DNA from: an uncultured Oscillospiraceae bacterium
GTDB lineage: Bacteria; Bacillota; Clostridia; Oscillospirales; Oscillospiraceae
Reading direction: 5' to 3'
DNA length: 64,000 nt
Assembly (NCBI GenBank): GCA_947631395.1
Contig: CANRLF010000002.1
Span: 69,179-133,178 of the forward strand
The position numbers and the translations under genes are program-made. This document shows, piece by piece, positions 52,752 through 62,550 of this stretch; position 1 is the first letter of the stretch, and each line of letters begins with the position of its first letter. The notes under the pieces are model-generated. The model was not told the DNA's origin, searched no databases, and saw nothing but the letters and a program-made list of their open reading frames with translations.

Positions 52752-55130
52752 ATGAGGACAGAGTCTGACTTCAACTCAGGATGGCTTTTTGGATTGGATC
52801 GTGAGGGCAATTGCGCCGGGACCGGATTTGATGACAGCTCATGGTGTCCGGTGACACTGCCGCATGATTGGAGCACAGAATTTGCACCGTGCCGGGACGC
52901 GCCCACCGGGGGCGGCGGGGGCTTTGCCACGGCGGGGATCGGCTGGTACAGAAAACGGTTTGATCTCACAGATATTGGGACAAACGAGCGTGTCAGCCTC
53001 AAGTTCGACGGTGTTTACATGGACGCCACGGTCTACTGTAACGGTAAAAAGGTAGGCTGGCACGGCTACGGATACAGCTCCTTCACAGTCGACCTCACCG
53101 ATGAGCTGGTTTTCGGACAGAATGTTGTGGCCGTGCGGGTGGACAACTCCCATCAGCCGAACAGCAGGTGGTACAGTGGGTCCGGGATATATCGCCGTGT
53201 CACATTGACACGCGTGGACGCTGTCCACATAGAACCATGGGGAGTACGTTGCAGTACAAACGGCATTTATCCAACGCGAAATACCGCGGCTCTGCAGATA
53301 CGCACCCAAATAAGAAACGACGGGGACAAGCCTGTACGCGCCGAGGTCCTTCATAAGCTGTTTGACCGGGAGAACAGGGAAGTATCCGCATCCGGCACCC
53401 TGCTTTGGCTGGAACCTAAGGATACTGCCGACTGTATGACACGTCCGGAGGTGAACGCCCCTCACCTGTGGACAGATACGGACCCCTATTTGTACACGCT
53501 TGTCAGTACCGTTTTGGTTGACGGAGAGCCGGTGGACGAGGTAACAAACCGTGTTGGGTTAAGGACCGCGGTATTTGATTGCGACAGGGGATTTCTGCTG
53601 AACGGCGAGCAGGTCAAAATAAAGGGCATGTGCCTTCACCACGACTGCGGCATTACGGGCGCGGTGGGGTATCCGGAGATATGGCGAAGGAGGCTGACGC
53701 TGTTGCGGGATATGGGCTGTAACGGCATCAGATGCGCCCATAATCCGCCGGACCCCCAGTTTTTAGATATGTGCGATGAGCTTGGATTTCTCGTTATGGA
53801 TGAGATATTCGACGAGTGGATGCTCACCAAAAACAAGACGGAGAATTTCTATTCCCAGTCATTTGCGTATGGGCCAAGTCAGTTTTTCCACAAATATTCT
53901 GAGTCAGAGACGGTTTCCGTAATACGCCGGGATTTCAACCATCCCAGTGTTATCCTTTGGAGCATAGGCAACGAGATACCTGAGCAATCCTCCCTTGACG
54001 GTGGGAAGATCGCCCGTTATCTACGTGATATATGTCACAGGGAGGACGGCTCACGAATGGTCACCGCGGCCTGCGATAATATAGGAGCTCCCGAAAACAG
54101 CAGGACTCTTGATGATTACATGGATGCCCTTGATGTTGTGGGATACAATTATGCCGGACGGTGGGGCAAACGCGCTGAGACCTTTTACGATGAGGACAGG
54201 CACGACCACCCCAAAAGGCGCATCCTCGGCTCTGAGAACCCGTCCGTTGGCGGAACGCGCGGCAATTACTCAGGACAGGGCTTTTTTGGCCGTTACGCTG
54301 ACGCCACCTTACACCATGAGGCGCTGTGGCGCTACACTGCAAGTCACGACTTCGTGGCCGGGGACTACCTTTGGACGGGCGTCGACTATCTGGGCGAAAC
54401 AAGGTGGCCTTCCCGTGGCGCGCCCTGCGGGGTTATTGACACGGCGGGATTTCCAAAGGACTCATATTACTATTTTAAATCCATTTGGAACAGGGACGAG
54501 ATCACATTACACCTTCTGCCCCATTGGAACTGGCCGGGGCAGGAGGGGACCTTCAAGCAGGTGGTCTGCTATACAAACTGCGACAAGGTGAGCCTGTATT
54601 TAAATGACCGGCTTGTAGGGACAAAAGGATTTGAGTGCCCAAGGCAAGGCGCCGTAAACGCGTGGAACGAGGGATTTGGCAGATTTCGGACCACAAACGA
54701 TCTCCACCTTGTGTGGGATGTCCCCTACGAGCCGGGGACGCTCCGGGCGGAGGGATACCGGGACGGGAAGCTCGTGGCTGCCGCGGAGGTCAAGACCACC
54801 GGAGAGGCGACAGTCATTGAGGCGGTGGCTGACAGAAGCCATATACACGTCGGAGAGCTTGTCCACATCGACTTAGGCTTCAATGATGAGCAGGGAAATC
54901 AGGTCCCGGACGCCGAGCCCACGGTGTGTTGCCGGATACAGGGCCCGGCGAGGCTTGTAGGAATGGACAGCGGGGACCTCACCGATTTGAGCCTGTACTC
55001 ATTGCCGCAAAGGAAGGCCATGTCCGGGCGGCTTCTGGCGCTCATTCAAGCGACCGGTACCGGAAAGGTGAACGTCATATTCAGCTTTGATAAATTAAAT
55101 GAGAAAAGTGTAGACTTATTTATTGAATGA
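52752..55130 (+). CDS. Glycoside hydrolase family 2 (beta-galactosidase type)
   Basis: A 792-residue GH2 enzyme. The N-terminal jelly-roll contains WCPVTLPHDWSTE and GWYRKRF; Ig-like domains and a TIM barrel follow, with acid/base Glu408 in WSIGNEIPEQS and nucleophile Glu495 in ILGSENPSVG. C-terminal beta domains complete it. No signal peptide. The GH2 at 30410 is a distant paralogue with different flanking modules. It precedes two esterases and GH88, suggesting stepwise cytoplasmic breakdown of a decorated oligosaccharide. Confidence 0.9.
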   Translation: MRTESDFNSGWLFGLDREGNCAGTGFDDSSWCPVTLPHDWSTEFAPCRDAPTGGGGGFATAGIGWYRKRFDLTDIGTNERVSLKFDGVYMDATVYCNGKKVGWHGYGYSSFTVDLTDELVFGQNVVAVRVDNSHQPNSRWYSGSGIYRRVTLTRVDAVHIEPWGVRCSTNGIYPTRNTAALQIRTQIRNDGDKPVRAEVLHKLFDRENREVSASGTLLWLEPKDTADCMTRPEVNAPHLWTDTDPYLYTLVSTVLVDGEPVDEVTNRVGLRTAVFDCDRGFLLNGEQVKIKGMCLHHDCGITGAVGYPEIWRRRLTLLRDMGCNGIRCAHNPPDPQFLDMCDELGFLVMDEIFDEWMLTKNKTENFYSQSFAYGPSQFFHKYSESETVSVIRRDFNHPSVILWSIGNEIPEQSSLDGGKIARYLRDICHREDGSRMVTAACDNIGAPENSRTLDDYMDALDVVGYNYAGRWGKRAETFYDEDRHDHPKRRILGSENPSVGGTRGNYSGQGFFGRYADATLHHEALWRYTASHDFVAGDYLWTGVDYLGETRWPSRGAPCGVIDTAGFPKDSYYYFKSIWNRDEITLHLLPHWNWPGQEGTFKQVVCYTNCDKVSLYLNDRLVGTKGFECPRQGAVNAWNEGFGRFRTTNDLHLVWDVPYEPGTLRAEGYRDGKLVAAAEVKTTGEATVIEAVADRSHIHVGELVHIDLGFNDEQGNQVPDAEPTVCCRIQGPARLVGMDSGDLTDLSLYSLPQRKAMSGRLLALIQATGTGKVNVIFSFDKLNEKSVDLFIE

Positions 55131-55139
55131 GGTTAAAAT

Positions 55140-56732
55140 ATGTTTGTTCGTAAACTGGTTGATCAGGTCATCTGCGATCATGGCGTCGCCGAGGTGGACA
55201 CCCGGCAGGGGAGACTGAGGGGCGTTCTGTCTGAAGGGACATTTATATTCAGGGGTATACGGTACGCGAAGGCGAGACGTTTTCATATGCCTGAGCCGCC
55301 GGAGCCGTGGACCGGTGTCCGGGAGGCCACAGTTTACGGTCATGTCTGTCCGGAGCTTACGACGCCGATCCCCCACGACCAATATACGGTCCCGCACTAT
55401 TTCTACCCGCAGAACGAAAACTGCCAGTACCTGAATATATGGACCGGGAGCCTTGACCCTAAGTCAAAAATGCCGGTTATGGTGTGGTTGCACGGAGGCG
55501 GGTTCGCGACCGGCTCTGGCGTGGAGCATTTCGCGTATGACGGGGAGAACCTTTGCCGATTCGGAAAAATTGTGGCGGTGACGCTTAACCACCGGCTCAA
55601 CGTGCTGGGTCATCTGGACCTTTCTGCTTATGGGCCTGAATACATCAATTCCGGAAACGCGGGACTTGCCGATATTGTGGCGGCGCTTACATGGATACAC
55701 GAAAACATAGCCGCGTTTGGGGGAGATCCGGACAATGTAACGATCTTCGGCCAGTCCGGCGGCGGAGGAAAGGTGGCCGCCCTGATGCAGATGCCGTCCG
55801 CCGACGGGCTGTTTCACCGCGCGATCATCCAGAGCGGCGTCACGAGAAAATTTGGGGAGGCAACGCCGGAGGAGTCCCGGACTTTTACGGGGCGGCTTTT
55901 AAAGCAACTGGATATTGCCGGAGATGAGCTCGATAGGCTTGAGGCAATGCCATATTATCGGCTCGCGGAGGCGATCCGGGAGCTGGACCGTAGCGTATGG
56001 TCACGCTTTGGACCGGTCAATGACGGCAGGTACTATCTTGGGAATATCTTTGAAAACCCGATCCGAGATCACGCGAAGAAGATACCGGTCATGGTTGGCA
56101 GTGTTTTCGGGGAGTTTTCGCATAACTATAATTTTACGTTGGATGATGGAAGGAAGAACAGCTGGGACCCTGTAAAGCGGCAGCGACTGGTCGCGGAAAA
56201 ACTGGGAGGCGCAAGCGCGTCGGCCATCCCGGCTTTTGAAAGGGCTTATCCTGAAAAAAACATTGCGGATATTCTTTTTATGGATACCATGTTCCGCGCC
56301 GGGGCGCTGGAATACGCCAGTATTCGAGCCGTCAACGGCTGCGCGCCGACCTATAACTACATATTCAACTTGGAATTTCCGCTTTACGGCGGTACGCTTG
56401 CGTGGCATAACGCCGAGATACCTTATGTGTTTCATAACGCCGATTACATTGAACCGGCTTATATACCGGGTATCACAGAGCCGCTTCAGGGTATGATGTG
56501 CTCGGCTTGGACGGATTTTGCGAGAAACGGGTCGCCCTCGGCATCCGATATGCCGAAGTGGGAGCCATACGGCGCGGCAAGGCCCGTGACCATGGTATTT
56601 GACAAGGACGTAAGAGTGATGCGAGGCGATGACATTGAGCTTTTGCGCGTCCTCCATTACGTCAAGATCGAACTGCGGCCGACGGAACGAGGCGGAGATA
56701 TTGGATTTCTGAGCGGTCCACGCGGAGAATAA
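55140..56732 (+). CDS. Carboxylesterase type B
   Basis: A 530-residue serine esterase. MPVMVWLHGGGFATGSG forms the oxyanion region, and the nucleophile elbow is FGQSGGGGK with Ser206. The C-terminal half has AWHNAEIPYVFHN, where the conserved His would complete the triad. No signal peptide. The gene follows the GH2 stop by 9 bp. It probably removes acetyl, methyl or feruloyl groups from imported oligosaccharides before glycosidase action; substrate is inferred only. Confidence 0.88.
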   Translation: MFVRKLVDQVICDHGVAEVDTRQGRLRGVLSEGTFIFRGIRYAKARRFHMPEPPEPWTGVREATVYGHVCPELTTPIPHDQYTVPHYFYPQNENCQYLNIWTGSLDPKSKMPVMVWLHGGGFATGSGVEHFAYDGENLCRFGKIVAVTLNHRLNVLGHLDLSAYGPEYINSGNAGLADIVAALTWIHENIAAFGGDPDNVTIFGQSGGGGKVAALMQMPSADGLFHRAIIQSGVTRKFGEATPEESRTFTGRLLKQLDIAGDELDRLEAMPYYRLAEAIRELDRSVWSRFGPVNDGRYYLGNIFENPIRDHAKKIPVMVGSVFGEFSHNYNFTLDDGRKNSWDPVKRQRLVAEKLGGASASAIPAFERAYPEKNIADILFMDTMFRAGALEYASIRAVNGCAPTYNYIFNLEFPLYGGTLAWHNAEIPYVFHNADYIEPAYIPGITEPLQGMMCSAWTDFARNGSPSASDMPKWEPYGAARPVTMVFDKDVRVMRGDDIELLRVLHYVKIELRPTERGGDIGFLSGPRGE

Positions 56733-56746
56733 AGGAGGTTATCATA

Positions 56747-57553
56747 ATGGAAGTCGCGACCTGCCGTCAAACGGTATTTCGGACTGTGAAGAAGGAGCAC
56801 ACGATAAATTACACCGATAGTCAGGGAAGGAAAATATCACTGTATGGTGAACTCTATGCCCCGGAGAAGAAGGGCAGATACCCTGCGGTGATCCTGAGCC
56901 ACGGGTTTAACGGCCATTACAGCGATTTTCCCGCAGAATGTGAGCTCTTTTCCAAAAACGGATACGTCTGCTACGCCTTCGATTTCTGCGGAGCGCAGGC
57001 AAACGGGAAAAGCGTCGGCAGAACGGCCGATGAGTACACCCCTTTTACAATGGTGGAGGACCTGAAAGCGGTGATAGCGGATATGACGGTATTGGAGTGT
57101 GTTGACGGGCAGGTGTTCCTTTTTGGCGGAAGTCAGGGAGGCTTTGTCAGCGGCCTCACCGCCGCCGAGGGCGATGTAAAAGACCGTATCACAGCCGTCG
57201 CGATGTATTTCCCCGCCTTTAATATTCCGGATGACTGGCGCGGCGCTCCGGCGCGGGAGACACCGTTGATGGGGTACTCAATAGGGGAGAAGTACATAGG
57301 CTCTGTTCAGGCTCTGGATCCATTCAAGGTCATATCGGGATATAAGGGCGATGTCTGTATCGTTTACGGCGACAGGGATACCCTGGTGAAAAGAGGCTAT
57401 ATAGACGAAGCTGTCACGGCTTATGGGGAGGACCGGGCGGAGCTTACCGTTATATCCGGCGCGGGGCACGGGTTTACAGGTGACGCCGTGGGGATCGCCG
57501 CCGCGACGGTACTTGGTTTTCTTGAGGCGCATACGGCAAAAGAGCGAATATGA
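56747..57553 (+). CDS. Alpha/beta hydrolase (esterase)
   Basis: A 268-residue serine hydrolase with ILSHGFNGHYSDF (oxyanion), nucleophile Ser129 in FGGSQGGFV, the acid in YGDRDTLVK and the His in SGAGHGFTG. It resembles the BAAT/S9-like and feruloyl esterase-type alpha/beta hydrolases. AAAGGAGG precedes the ATG, 14 bp after the type-B esterase. Two esterases side by side suggest two different ester decorations on the transported sugar. Confidence 0.85.
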   Translation: MEVATCRQTVFRTVKKEHTINYTDSQGRKISLYGELYAPEKKGRYPAVILSHGFNGHYSDFPAECELFSKNGYVCYAFDFCGAQANGKSVGRTADEYTPFTMVEDLKAVIADMTVLECVDGQVFLFGGSQGGFVSGLTAAEGDVKDRITAVAMYFPAFNIPDDWRGAPARETPLMGYSIGEKYIGSVQALDPFKVISGYKGDVCIVYGDRDTLVKRGYIDEAVTAYGEDRAELTVISGAGHGFTGDAVGIAAATVLGFLEAHTAKERI

Positions 57554-57563
57554 GGGAAGAAAA

Positions 57564-58670
57564 ATGAGCGATTTGAATATCCTCCTTGAAAAAATATACG
57601 AAAAGACCATTGCCGTGGCGGCGAGAAACGCCCATAAGATACCCTACACAACTGACGAGAACGGCCGCTTTGACGACATGACGGAGAAGAATATCTCATG
57701 GTGGACCAACGGCTTCTGGGCGGGGATGCTCTGGCAGCTATACGGGTATCGGGAAAATGAGCTTTTGCGTAAAATAGCCGTGGAGATAGAGGAAAAGCTT
57801 GACCGAAATCTGATGGACGCGGGAGGGATGGACCACGACAGCGGGTTTAAGTGGCTCCTCACATCGGGGGCCAATTTGACGTTGACGGGGAATCCTGACA
57901 GCCGCAACAGGCTACTGCTGGCCGCTGACAACCTGGCGGGGCGTTTCAACCTGGCGGGCCGGTATATCCGGGCATGGAACGACGGCGGGGACGGGAGGAA
58001 CGCCGGCCTTGCCATCATCGACTGCATGATGAATTTGCCGCTGCTCTACAAGGCGTCGGAGCTGACGCGGGACCCACGCTGCCGCTTTATTGCCGAGGCC
58101 CACGCCCACACGGCCATGGAGCACTTTGTACGCCCGGACGGCTCCTGCGAGCACATAGTCGTCTTTGACCCGGAGACGGGGAAGGTCGCAGACAAGCTGG
58201 GCGGACAGGGGATGGGTCCGGGCTCGGCCTGGACGCGGGGACAGGCCTGGGGCATCTACGGCTTTACGCTGAGCTACCTCCACACGAAAAACCGGGAGTA
58301 TCTGGACACCGCAGGGAGGATCGCGGACTTTTTCATCGCCCATATGCCGGAGAGCGGACTTATACCGGTGGACTTTATGCAGGACGCCGAGTGCCCATAT
58401 GAGGACGACATCGCCGCCGCCTGCGCCGCCTGTGGGCTCATCGAGCTGGAGCGGGCGACAGGGGAGGAGCGGTACTCTGAGGCGGCGGAGCGGCTTTTGA
58501 CGGCGCTTTTGGAAAACCGCTGTGACCTTGCTTTGAACAAAGACAACCTCCTGACCCACTGCTCCGCGGCATACCACGATAAGCGGCACAATTTCCCCAT
58601 CGTCTACGGCGATTATTTTTTCACCGAGGCCCTTTTGAAGCTTGAGCGGAAGGAGACCTTTTTATGGTGA
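57564..58670 (+). CDS. Unsaturated glucuronyl hydrolase, GH88
   Basis: A 368-residue (alpha/alpha)6-barrel enzyme that hydrates and releases the 4,5-unsaturated uronic acid left at the non-reducing end by polysaccharide lyases. Landmarks are SWWTNGFWAGMLW, MDHDSGF and AWNDGG, whose Asp residues fit the two catalytic Asp of GH88, and SAWTRGQAWGIYGF. ATG 57564 is chosen because GAGGGA lies just upstream. GH105 is the close alternative, but the DHDSGF context fits GH88. Its presence implies that a lyase acts on the polymer, consistent with the PL9 enzyme at 2168. Confidence 0.88.
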   Translation: MSDLNILLEKIYEKTIAVAARNAHKIPYTTDENGRFDDMTEKNISWWTNGFWAGMLWQLYGYRENELLRKIAVEIEEKLDRNLMDAGGMDHDSGFKWLLTSGANLTLTGNPDSRNRLLLAADNLAGRFNLAGRYIRAWNDGGDGRNAGLAIIDCMMNLPLLYKASELTRDPRCRFIAEAHAHTAMEHFVRPDGSCEHIVVFDPETGKVADKLGGQGMGPGSAWTRGQAWGIYGFTLSYLHTKNREYLDTAGRIADFFIAHMPESGLIPVDFMQDAECPYEDDIAAACAACGLIELERATGEERYSEAAERLLTALLENRCDLALNKDNLLTHCSAAYHDKRHNFPIVYGDYFFTEALLKLERKETFLW

Positions 58671-58683
58671 GGAATGAATAATA

Positions 58684-58727
58684 TTAAATGCCGTGCGGCT
58701 ACATGTTTAATGGCCACACGGCATTTA
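58684..58727. terminator. Convergent bidirectional terminator
   Basis: AAATGCCGTG and CACGGCATTT arms between the convergent GH88 and GPH symporter genes, with A/T-rich flanks on both sides. Confidence 0.8.
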
Positions 58728-58752
58728 TATTTCTTTTATATTATAACGATAA

Positions 58753-60573
58753 TCACTTTCTGCTTGCCTTGTTTTCCTTTATGGCTTTCTTAGCGTCCTT
58801 CTTTTCACGGCGGGCTTTTTTTAAATCCTTTTTCGCCTGCTTTTCGGCGCGCTTTGCAAGCACCTTTTGATTTTCCGCCTCGAAGTTAAGACCGTTCTTT
58901 TCACATTTCTCACGAAGCTCGCGAACTCTGTTTTCTTCGGCCTCCTGAGCCTGCTTGGCGCGTTCCTGCTTTTCAAGCACCGATTGGGGTATGTACTCGA
59001 TGCCCTGAGCCTCGCACTCGGCGCGTTTTTTCTCCTCCAGCGTTCTTTGTACGGTAGGCATATCCCGCTCTATCTTGAAGAAGAACGCAAACAGGATAAA
59101 GAACAGTATTCCCGTGAGCATATTTGCGCCCTGATAAGAAAAGTTGATCCAGTTGGTTGCGGCGGCGGTCTGGTCAGCATAGAGAAGTATCTCCTCGCCC
59201 TTCTCGTTGATAAATGAGCCGATTGCCTCTGGCTGGGTGTATTTGGCAATATTCAGGCCAAGATTGAAAAGGGCTTGACCAATTCCCTTCGAGAACATTT
59301 CCGCAAAGCCAACTACGGCCGCCGTAAGTCCCTCCACGCGGATGCCTTGGGAATACTCAACATGGTCGATGGAGTCGCCTACAAAGGTGAGCATGGAATA
59401 AATGAGAGCCATAGCTCCTATGGAGTAAAAGGCGGTCCCGCCGTATATGGCGGCGGTGTTACCCGCGCTGACAAAGGCGGCTAAAGCACCAATGGAGGCA
59501 AAAAGCGAGCCGACTACAATGACACGCGTTCTGCCGAATTTTTTAAACAGTGGAAGCAGAAGGATAAGTCCGGGCCCCATGGGCGCCATGGAAATCATGG
59601 TAAACTTGGCTTGGATAGAGGCATACTCTCCGTAAGCGTTTCCGTTGACCACCCAACCGCTGTAATAGACCTGGGCCACGCCGCGCATAGCGTTGAGGAC
59701 CTGATACACAAGGATCATTATGATGAGCATGATCCAGTACTTATCCTTTATGCAGGCCTTGAACTGAGTGAGGAAGGATGCCTCCTTAACAGTCGTCCGG
59801 GCTGTTTCAGCCTGGACACCATACTGGTTGCGGCGTTCTTCGGTGATACGTTCCCGTGTATAGAAATACTGGACAAAGGTCAAGGGAATGGCTATACAGC
59901 ACATGACCACCATGCAGACAAGATACCCGTCGCGGGTGTTGCCAACAATGCCGCTTATGGCAGTGAGGATCGTGGGAAAGAGTATAGAGATGAGACCGGT
60001 GCCTATGTTCTTTGTGATTTGCCCCGCCATCGAGTTGCTCTTGCGTTGCTGAAAATTTCTGGTAGACAGCGCCGCTGTCAGCTCGTAGGACATATACCAC
60101 ATTGTGTAGCCAACTGAGTAAAAGAGGTTATACGCGATGACTATCCAAATGGCCATGGAAGTGGGTTTGCTGAACGGAATCCAGAACAACATCAAAAGGC
60201 TGACTACCATTATAGGTAAGCTCAGGATCATCCACGGCCGGAGCTTGCCTTGACGGCAGGTGGTTTTATCAAGCACCTTGGCCATCAGGACGTTCGTAAC
60301 AGCGTCCAGGATCTTTGAAAAAAGAGGGAAGAGGACCATGAAGCTGGCTATCCACATTCCCATGCTCGACGTGAAGCCAAGCACGTCGGTGAGGTACTGG
60401 TTGAAATAGCTGTTGACAATGGACTGTAAGAGCATTGCGCCAAAAGGTCCTGCCACATAGCCGAGCCAGAGCTCCTTCTTGCCTACGTTAGCGGAGGTGA
60501 TGCGTGTATTCCAGAAGCTGTTTTGAAAAGCATTTTCCAGAAATCCACGCTTCGTTTGCGATTTTTCTGACAT
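58753..60573 (-). CDS. GPH-family sugar:cation symporter with Lys-rich tail
   Basis: A 606-residue paralogue of the symporter at 35176. It has about 12 transmembrane helices, RPWMILSLP, GDSIDHVEY and the cytoplasmic tail RVRELREKCEKNGLNFEAEN followed by Lys/Ala/Arg repeats. The tail is conserved almost residue for residue in parts between the paralogues, so it is unlikely to be random. It stands alone, convergent with the GH88 operon, and could import a mono- or disaccharide product. GGAGAG precedes ATG 60573. Confidence 0.9.
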   Translation of the reverse strand: MSEKSQTKRGFLENAFQNSFWNTRITSANVGKKELWLGYVAGPFGAMLLQSIVNSYFNQYLTDVLGFTSSMGMWIASFMVLFPLFSKILDAVTNVLMAKVLDKTTCRQGKLRPWMILSLPIMVVSLLMLFWIPFSKPTSMAIWIVIAYNLFYSVGYTMWYMSYELTAALSTRNFQQRKSNSMAGQITKNIGTGLISILFPTILTAISGIVGNTRDGYLVCMVVMCCIAIPLTFVQYFYTRERITEERRNQYGVQAETARTTVKEASFLTQFKACIKDKYWIMLIIMILVYQVLNAMRGVAQVYYSGWVVNGNAYGEYASIQAKFTMISMAPMGPGLILLLPLFKKFGRTRVIVVGSLFASIGALAAFVSAGNTAAIYGGTAFYSIGAMALIYSMLTFVGDSIDHVEYSQGIRVEGLTAAVVGFAEMFSKGIGQALFNLGLNIAKYTQPEAIGSFINEKGEEILLYADQTAAATNWINFSYQGANMLTGILFFILFAFFFKIERDMPTVQRTLEEKKRAECEAQGIEYIPQSVLEKQERAKQAQEAEENRVRELREKCEKNGLNFEAENQKVLAKRAEKQAKKDLKKARREKKDAKKAIKENKASRK

Positions 60574-60638
60574 AACGCTACTCTCCTTAAATTTATTTGG
60601 AAATAAAGCTTTAAACTGCTATTTGCCGTCGGTAACAT

Positions 60639-61829
60639 TCAGTTGTCAAAGACCATTTCATATGTTCTCCTGGCGATGCCAAGCTCCTCGTTGGTAGGTA
60701 TGACCCTGACGCATACTTGGGAGTCTGGTAATGAGATCGTGCCCTCGCCGTGGAGAGCGTCGTTCTTCTCCCTGTCAAGCATCACGCCCAAGGGCATGAG
60801 CTTTTCGCAGACGAGGCGGCGGACAAGAGCCGAGTGCTCGCCTATCCCGGCGGTGAACACGAGATAATCGAGCCGTCCAAGGTCCAGATAAAAAGCGCCG
60901 ATGTAATGGACTATGCCATTGACAAATACGTCGATTGCCAGCTTTGCCCGCTCGTTCCCGGCTTCGGCGGCCTCCTGGACGTACCTGAGATCGCCGCTGA
61001 TGCCGGAAATGCCCTTGAGGCCGCCGTTCTTCTGGCAACCGGTCAGTACATCTTCCCGAGAAAGGCCGGCTTTTTCAAGATAGTACACCATAGTGGGGTC
61101 CATGTCCCCAACGCGGTTTGCGTGGATAAGGCCAGTCTCAAGTGACATACCGAAGCTGGTGTCCACGCTTCTGCCATTCAGGATAGCGCAGACAGAGGCG
61201 CTCCCGCCCAAATGGCAGGAGATGGCGGCGTACTCTTTTTTCTCCGTGTTCAGCACATCCGCAATATACCCGTGGGATGCCCCGTGATAACCCATCCGAG
61301 CCACACCGTATTTTTCATACCATTCGTAAGGGACGCCATAGATACGCCGCTCCATGGGAATGTCCTTATGGAAGGCTGTCTCAAATACTCCGACGTGCCT
61401 TGCTTTTGGCAGGACGCCCATCATTGTTTCAATGGCGCCGAGATACGCGCTGTTGTGAACGGGAGCAAGCGGAAGGAAGTCCCGCATTCCCGTTAGGACG
61501 CCCTCGTCGATCTCATGGATGCCGTAGTGGTCCTTTGACAGGACGGATTTGTAGCCCACACGCTCTATCTGCGTGATTTTTTCAAGAACGGCGCCTTCTC
61601 CGGAGGTGAGACATGCAAGAAATCGCTCTATGCCGGTGCGATAGTCCGGGATGCTCTGCCCATCCTGCTCGATATTGTAACCGGTAAGGCAATTCATAAA
61701 GCCGAAAACGGCGTCGTAGAGACTACCTACCCGTTCCACCTTGCCGGTAGCCAGAAGGGTACACTCAGGCATATCGTAGAGCTTGAATTTGAGCGATGTA
61801 CTCCCGGCGTTGCAAACAAGTATTTTCAT
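60639..61829 (-). CDS. Acetate kinase family protein, divergent
   Basis: A 396-residue ASKHA kinase, the usual length of acetate kinase. VCNAGSTSLKFKLYD, HLGGSASVCAI, ANRVGDMDP, FTAGIGEHS and IPTNEELGIAR match the family. Two key sites differ: the HRVVHGG segment with the substrate Arg is VGYKSVLSKDHYG here (Lys94), and the Asp of FDTAFH is Glu150 (FETAFH). It therefore belongs to a divergent acetate/propionate-kinase-like branch and may use another acyl phosphate. It overlaps the Nudix gene by 4 bp (ATGA), in an operon with fdrA. In E. coli, FdrA works with a carbamate kinase, so an acyl- or carbamoyl-phosphate kinase role is conceivable (inference). Confidence 0.82.
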   Translation of the reverse strand: MKILVCNAGSTSLKFKLYDMPECTLLATGKVERVGSLYDAVFGFMNCLTGYNIEQDGQSIPDYRTGIERFLACLTSGEGAVLEKITQIERVGYKSVLSKDHYGIHEIDEGVLTGMRDFLPLAPVHNSAYLGAIETMMGVLPKARHVGVFETAFHKDIPMERRIYGVPYEWYEKYGVARMGYHGASHGYIADVLNTEKKEYAAISCHLGGSASVCAILNGRSVDTSFGMSLETGLIHANRVGDMDPTMVYYLEKAGLSREDVLTGCQKNGGLKGISGISGDLRYVQEAAEAGNERAKLAIDVFVNGIVHYIGAFYLDLGRLDYLVFTAGIGEHSALVRRLVCEKLMPLGVMLDREKNDALHGEGTISLPDSQVCVRVIPTNEELGIARRTYEMVFDN

Positions 61830-62350
61830 ATTAAATTCTCCGTAAACATGATATTTTCAAGCCTGTCAAGATATTTACGCACCAACGCGTAGGAGACGCT
61901 CCCCTCCGGGTGGACTTCATAAAGCGCGTCCTCAACGGGGACCCATCGGACGGAATCCACCTCATCTGAGAGGTGAAATTCGGTATCATCAGTGCGGGCA
62001 AAAAAGCCTATCATTAAAAGGCCTTTCTTTTCCATCCACCAGGTGCCGACGATCTCAAGGCCGGTGACGGTAATGCCCAGCTCCTCGGTGATCTCGCGCC
62101 GGACGCACTCCTCGGCGGCCTCTCCGGGCTTCATATAGCCGGAAACAAGATTTCCGTATTTTCCAGAGATGTATCCTTGACGCAATATCGCCGCATCGCC
62201 ATTGTTGTTCACGACCAGGGCAATGACACAGGTGGAGAACATATCGAACAGTGGCTTTTGGCAGATGGAACACCAGGGGACCTCACCCTCGTCGCCCAAA
62301 ATGCGTGTGTCCAAAGGCGCGCCGCAGTCGGGGCAATAATGGAAACGCAT
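61826..62350 (-). CDS. Nudix hydrolase with N-terminal zinc ribbon
   Basis: A 174-residue protein. The N-terminal zinc ribbon is FHYCPDCGAPLD plus WCSICQKPLFD (four Cys), as in NudC-type NADH pyrophosphatases. The Nudix box GYMKPGEAAEECVRREITEELGI (abridged sense GxxxxxExxxxxxxREUxEExGU) is complete. It should hydrolyse an NDP-X compound such as NADH, ADP-ribose or a CoA derivative. It is 14 bp after the FdrA-associated small gene and overlaps the kinase gene by 4 bp, indicating tight co-expression. Confidence 0.88.
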   Translation of the reverse strand: MRFHYCPDCGAPLDTRILGDEGEVPWCSICQKPLFDMFSTCVIALVVNNNGDAAILRQGYISGKYGNLVSGYMKPGEAAEECVRREITEELGITVTGLEIVGTWWMEKKGLLMIGFFARTDDTEFHLSDEVDSVRWVPVEDALYEVHPEGSVSYALVRKYLDRLENIMFTENLI

Positions 62351-62364
62351 GGGAACCGCCTTTC

Positions 62365-62550
62365 TCAGTCAAGCCCGCCAAGGACCTCAAGTATCTCCTG
62401 CATCTCACGGTCGCCGCCGGCAACAGGCTTCCACTCCACCTGGAGGGTTTTGTAGCCTTGCTTCTCCAGCGCCTCGGCAAAGAGCTTCGGACCTACGTTA
62501 ACGACTACCAATTCCGATTGGAACAGTTTTAGGATATTGTCACAGTTCAT
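62365..62550 (-). CDS. FdrA-associated small protein
   Basis: A 61-residue protein beginning MNCDNILKLFQSELVVVNVG, with EWKPVAGGD near the middle. Its ATG overlaps the fdrA stop by 11 bp, so translation is probably coupled. I recall very similar segments encoded as a separate short gene, or fused to a larger partner, in FdrA loci, sometimes labelled fdrA domain protein. It probably forms a complex with FdrA. It is short, but the overlap and recognisable motif make it credible. Confidence 0.7.
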   Translation of the reverse strand: MNCDNILKLFQSELVVVNVGPKLFAEALEKQGYKTLQVEWKPVAGGDREMQEILEVLGGLD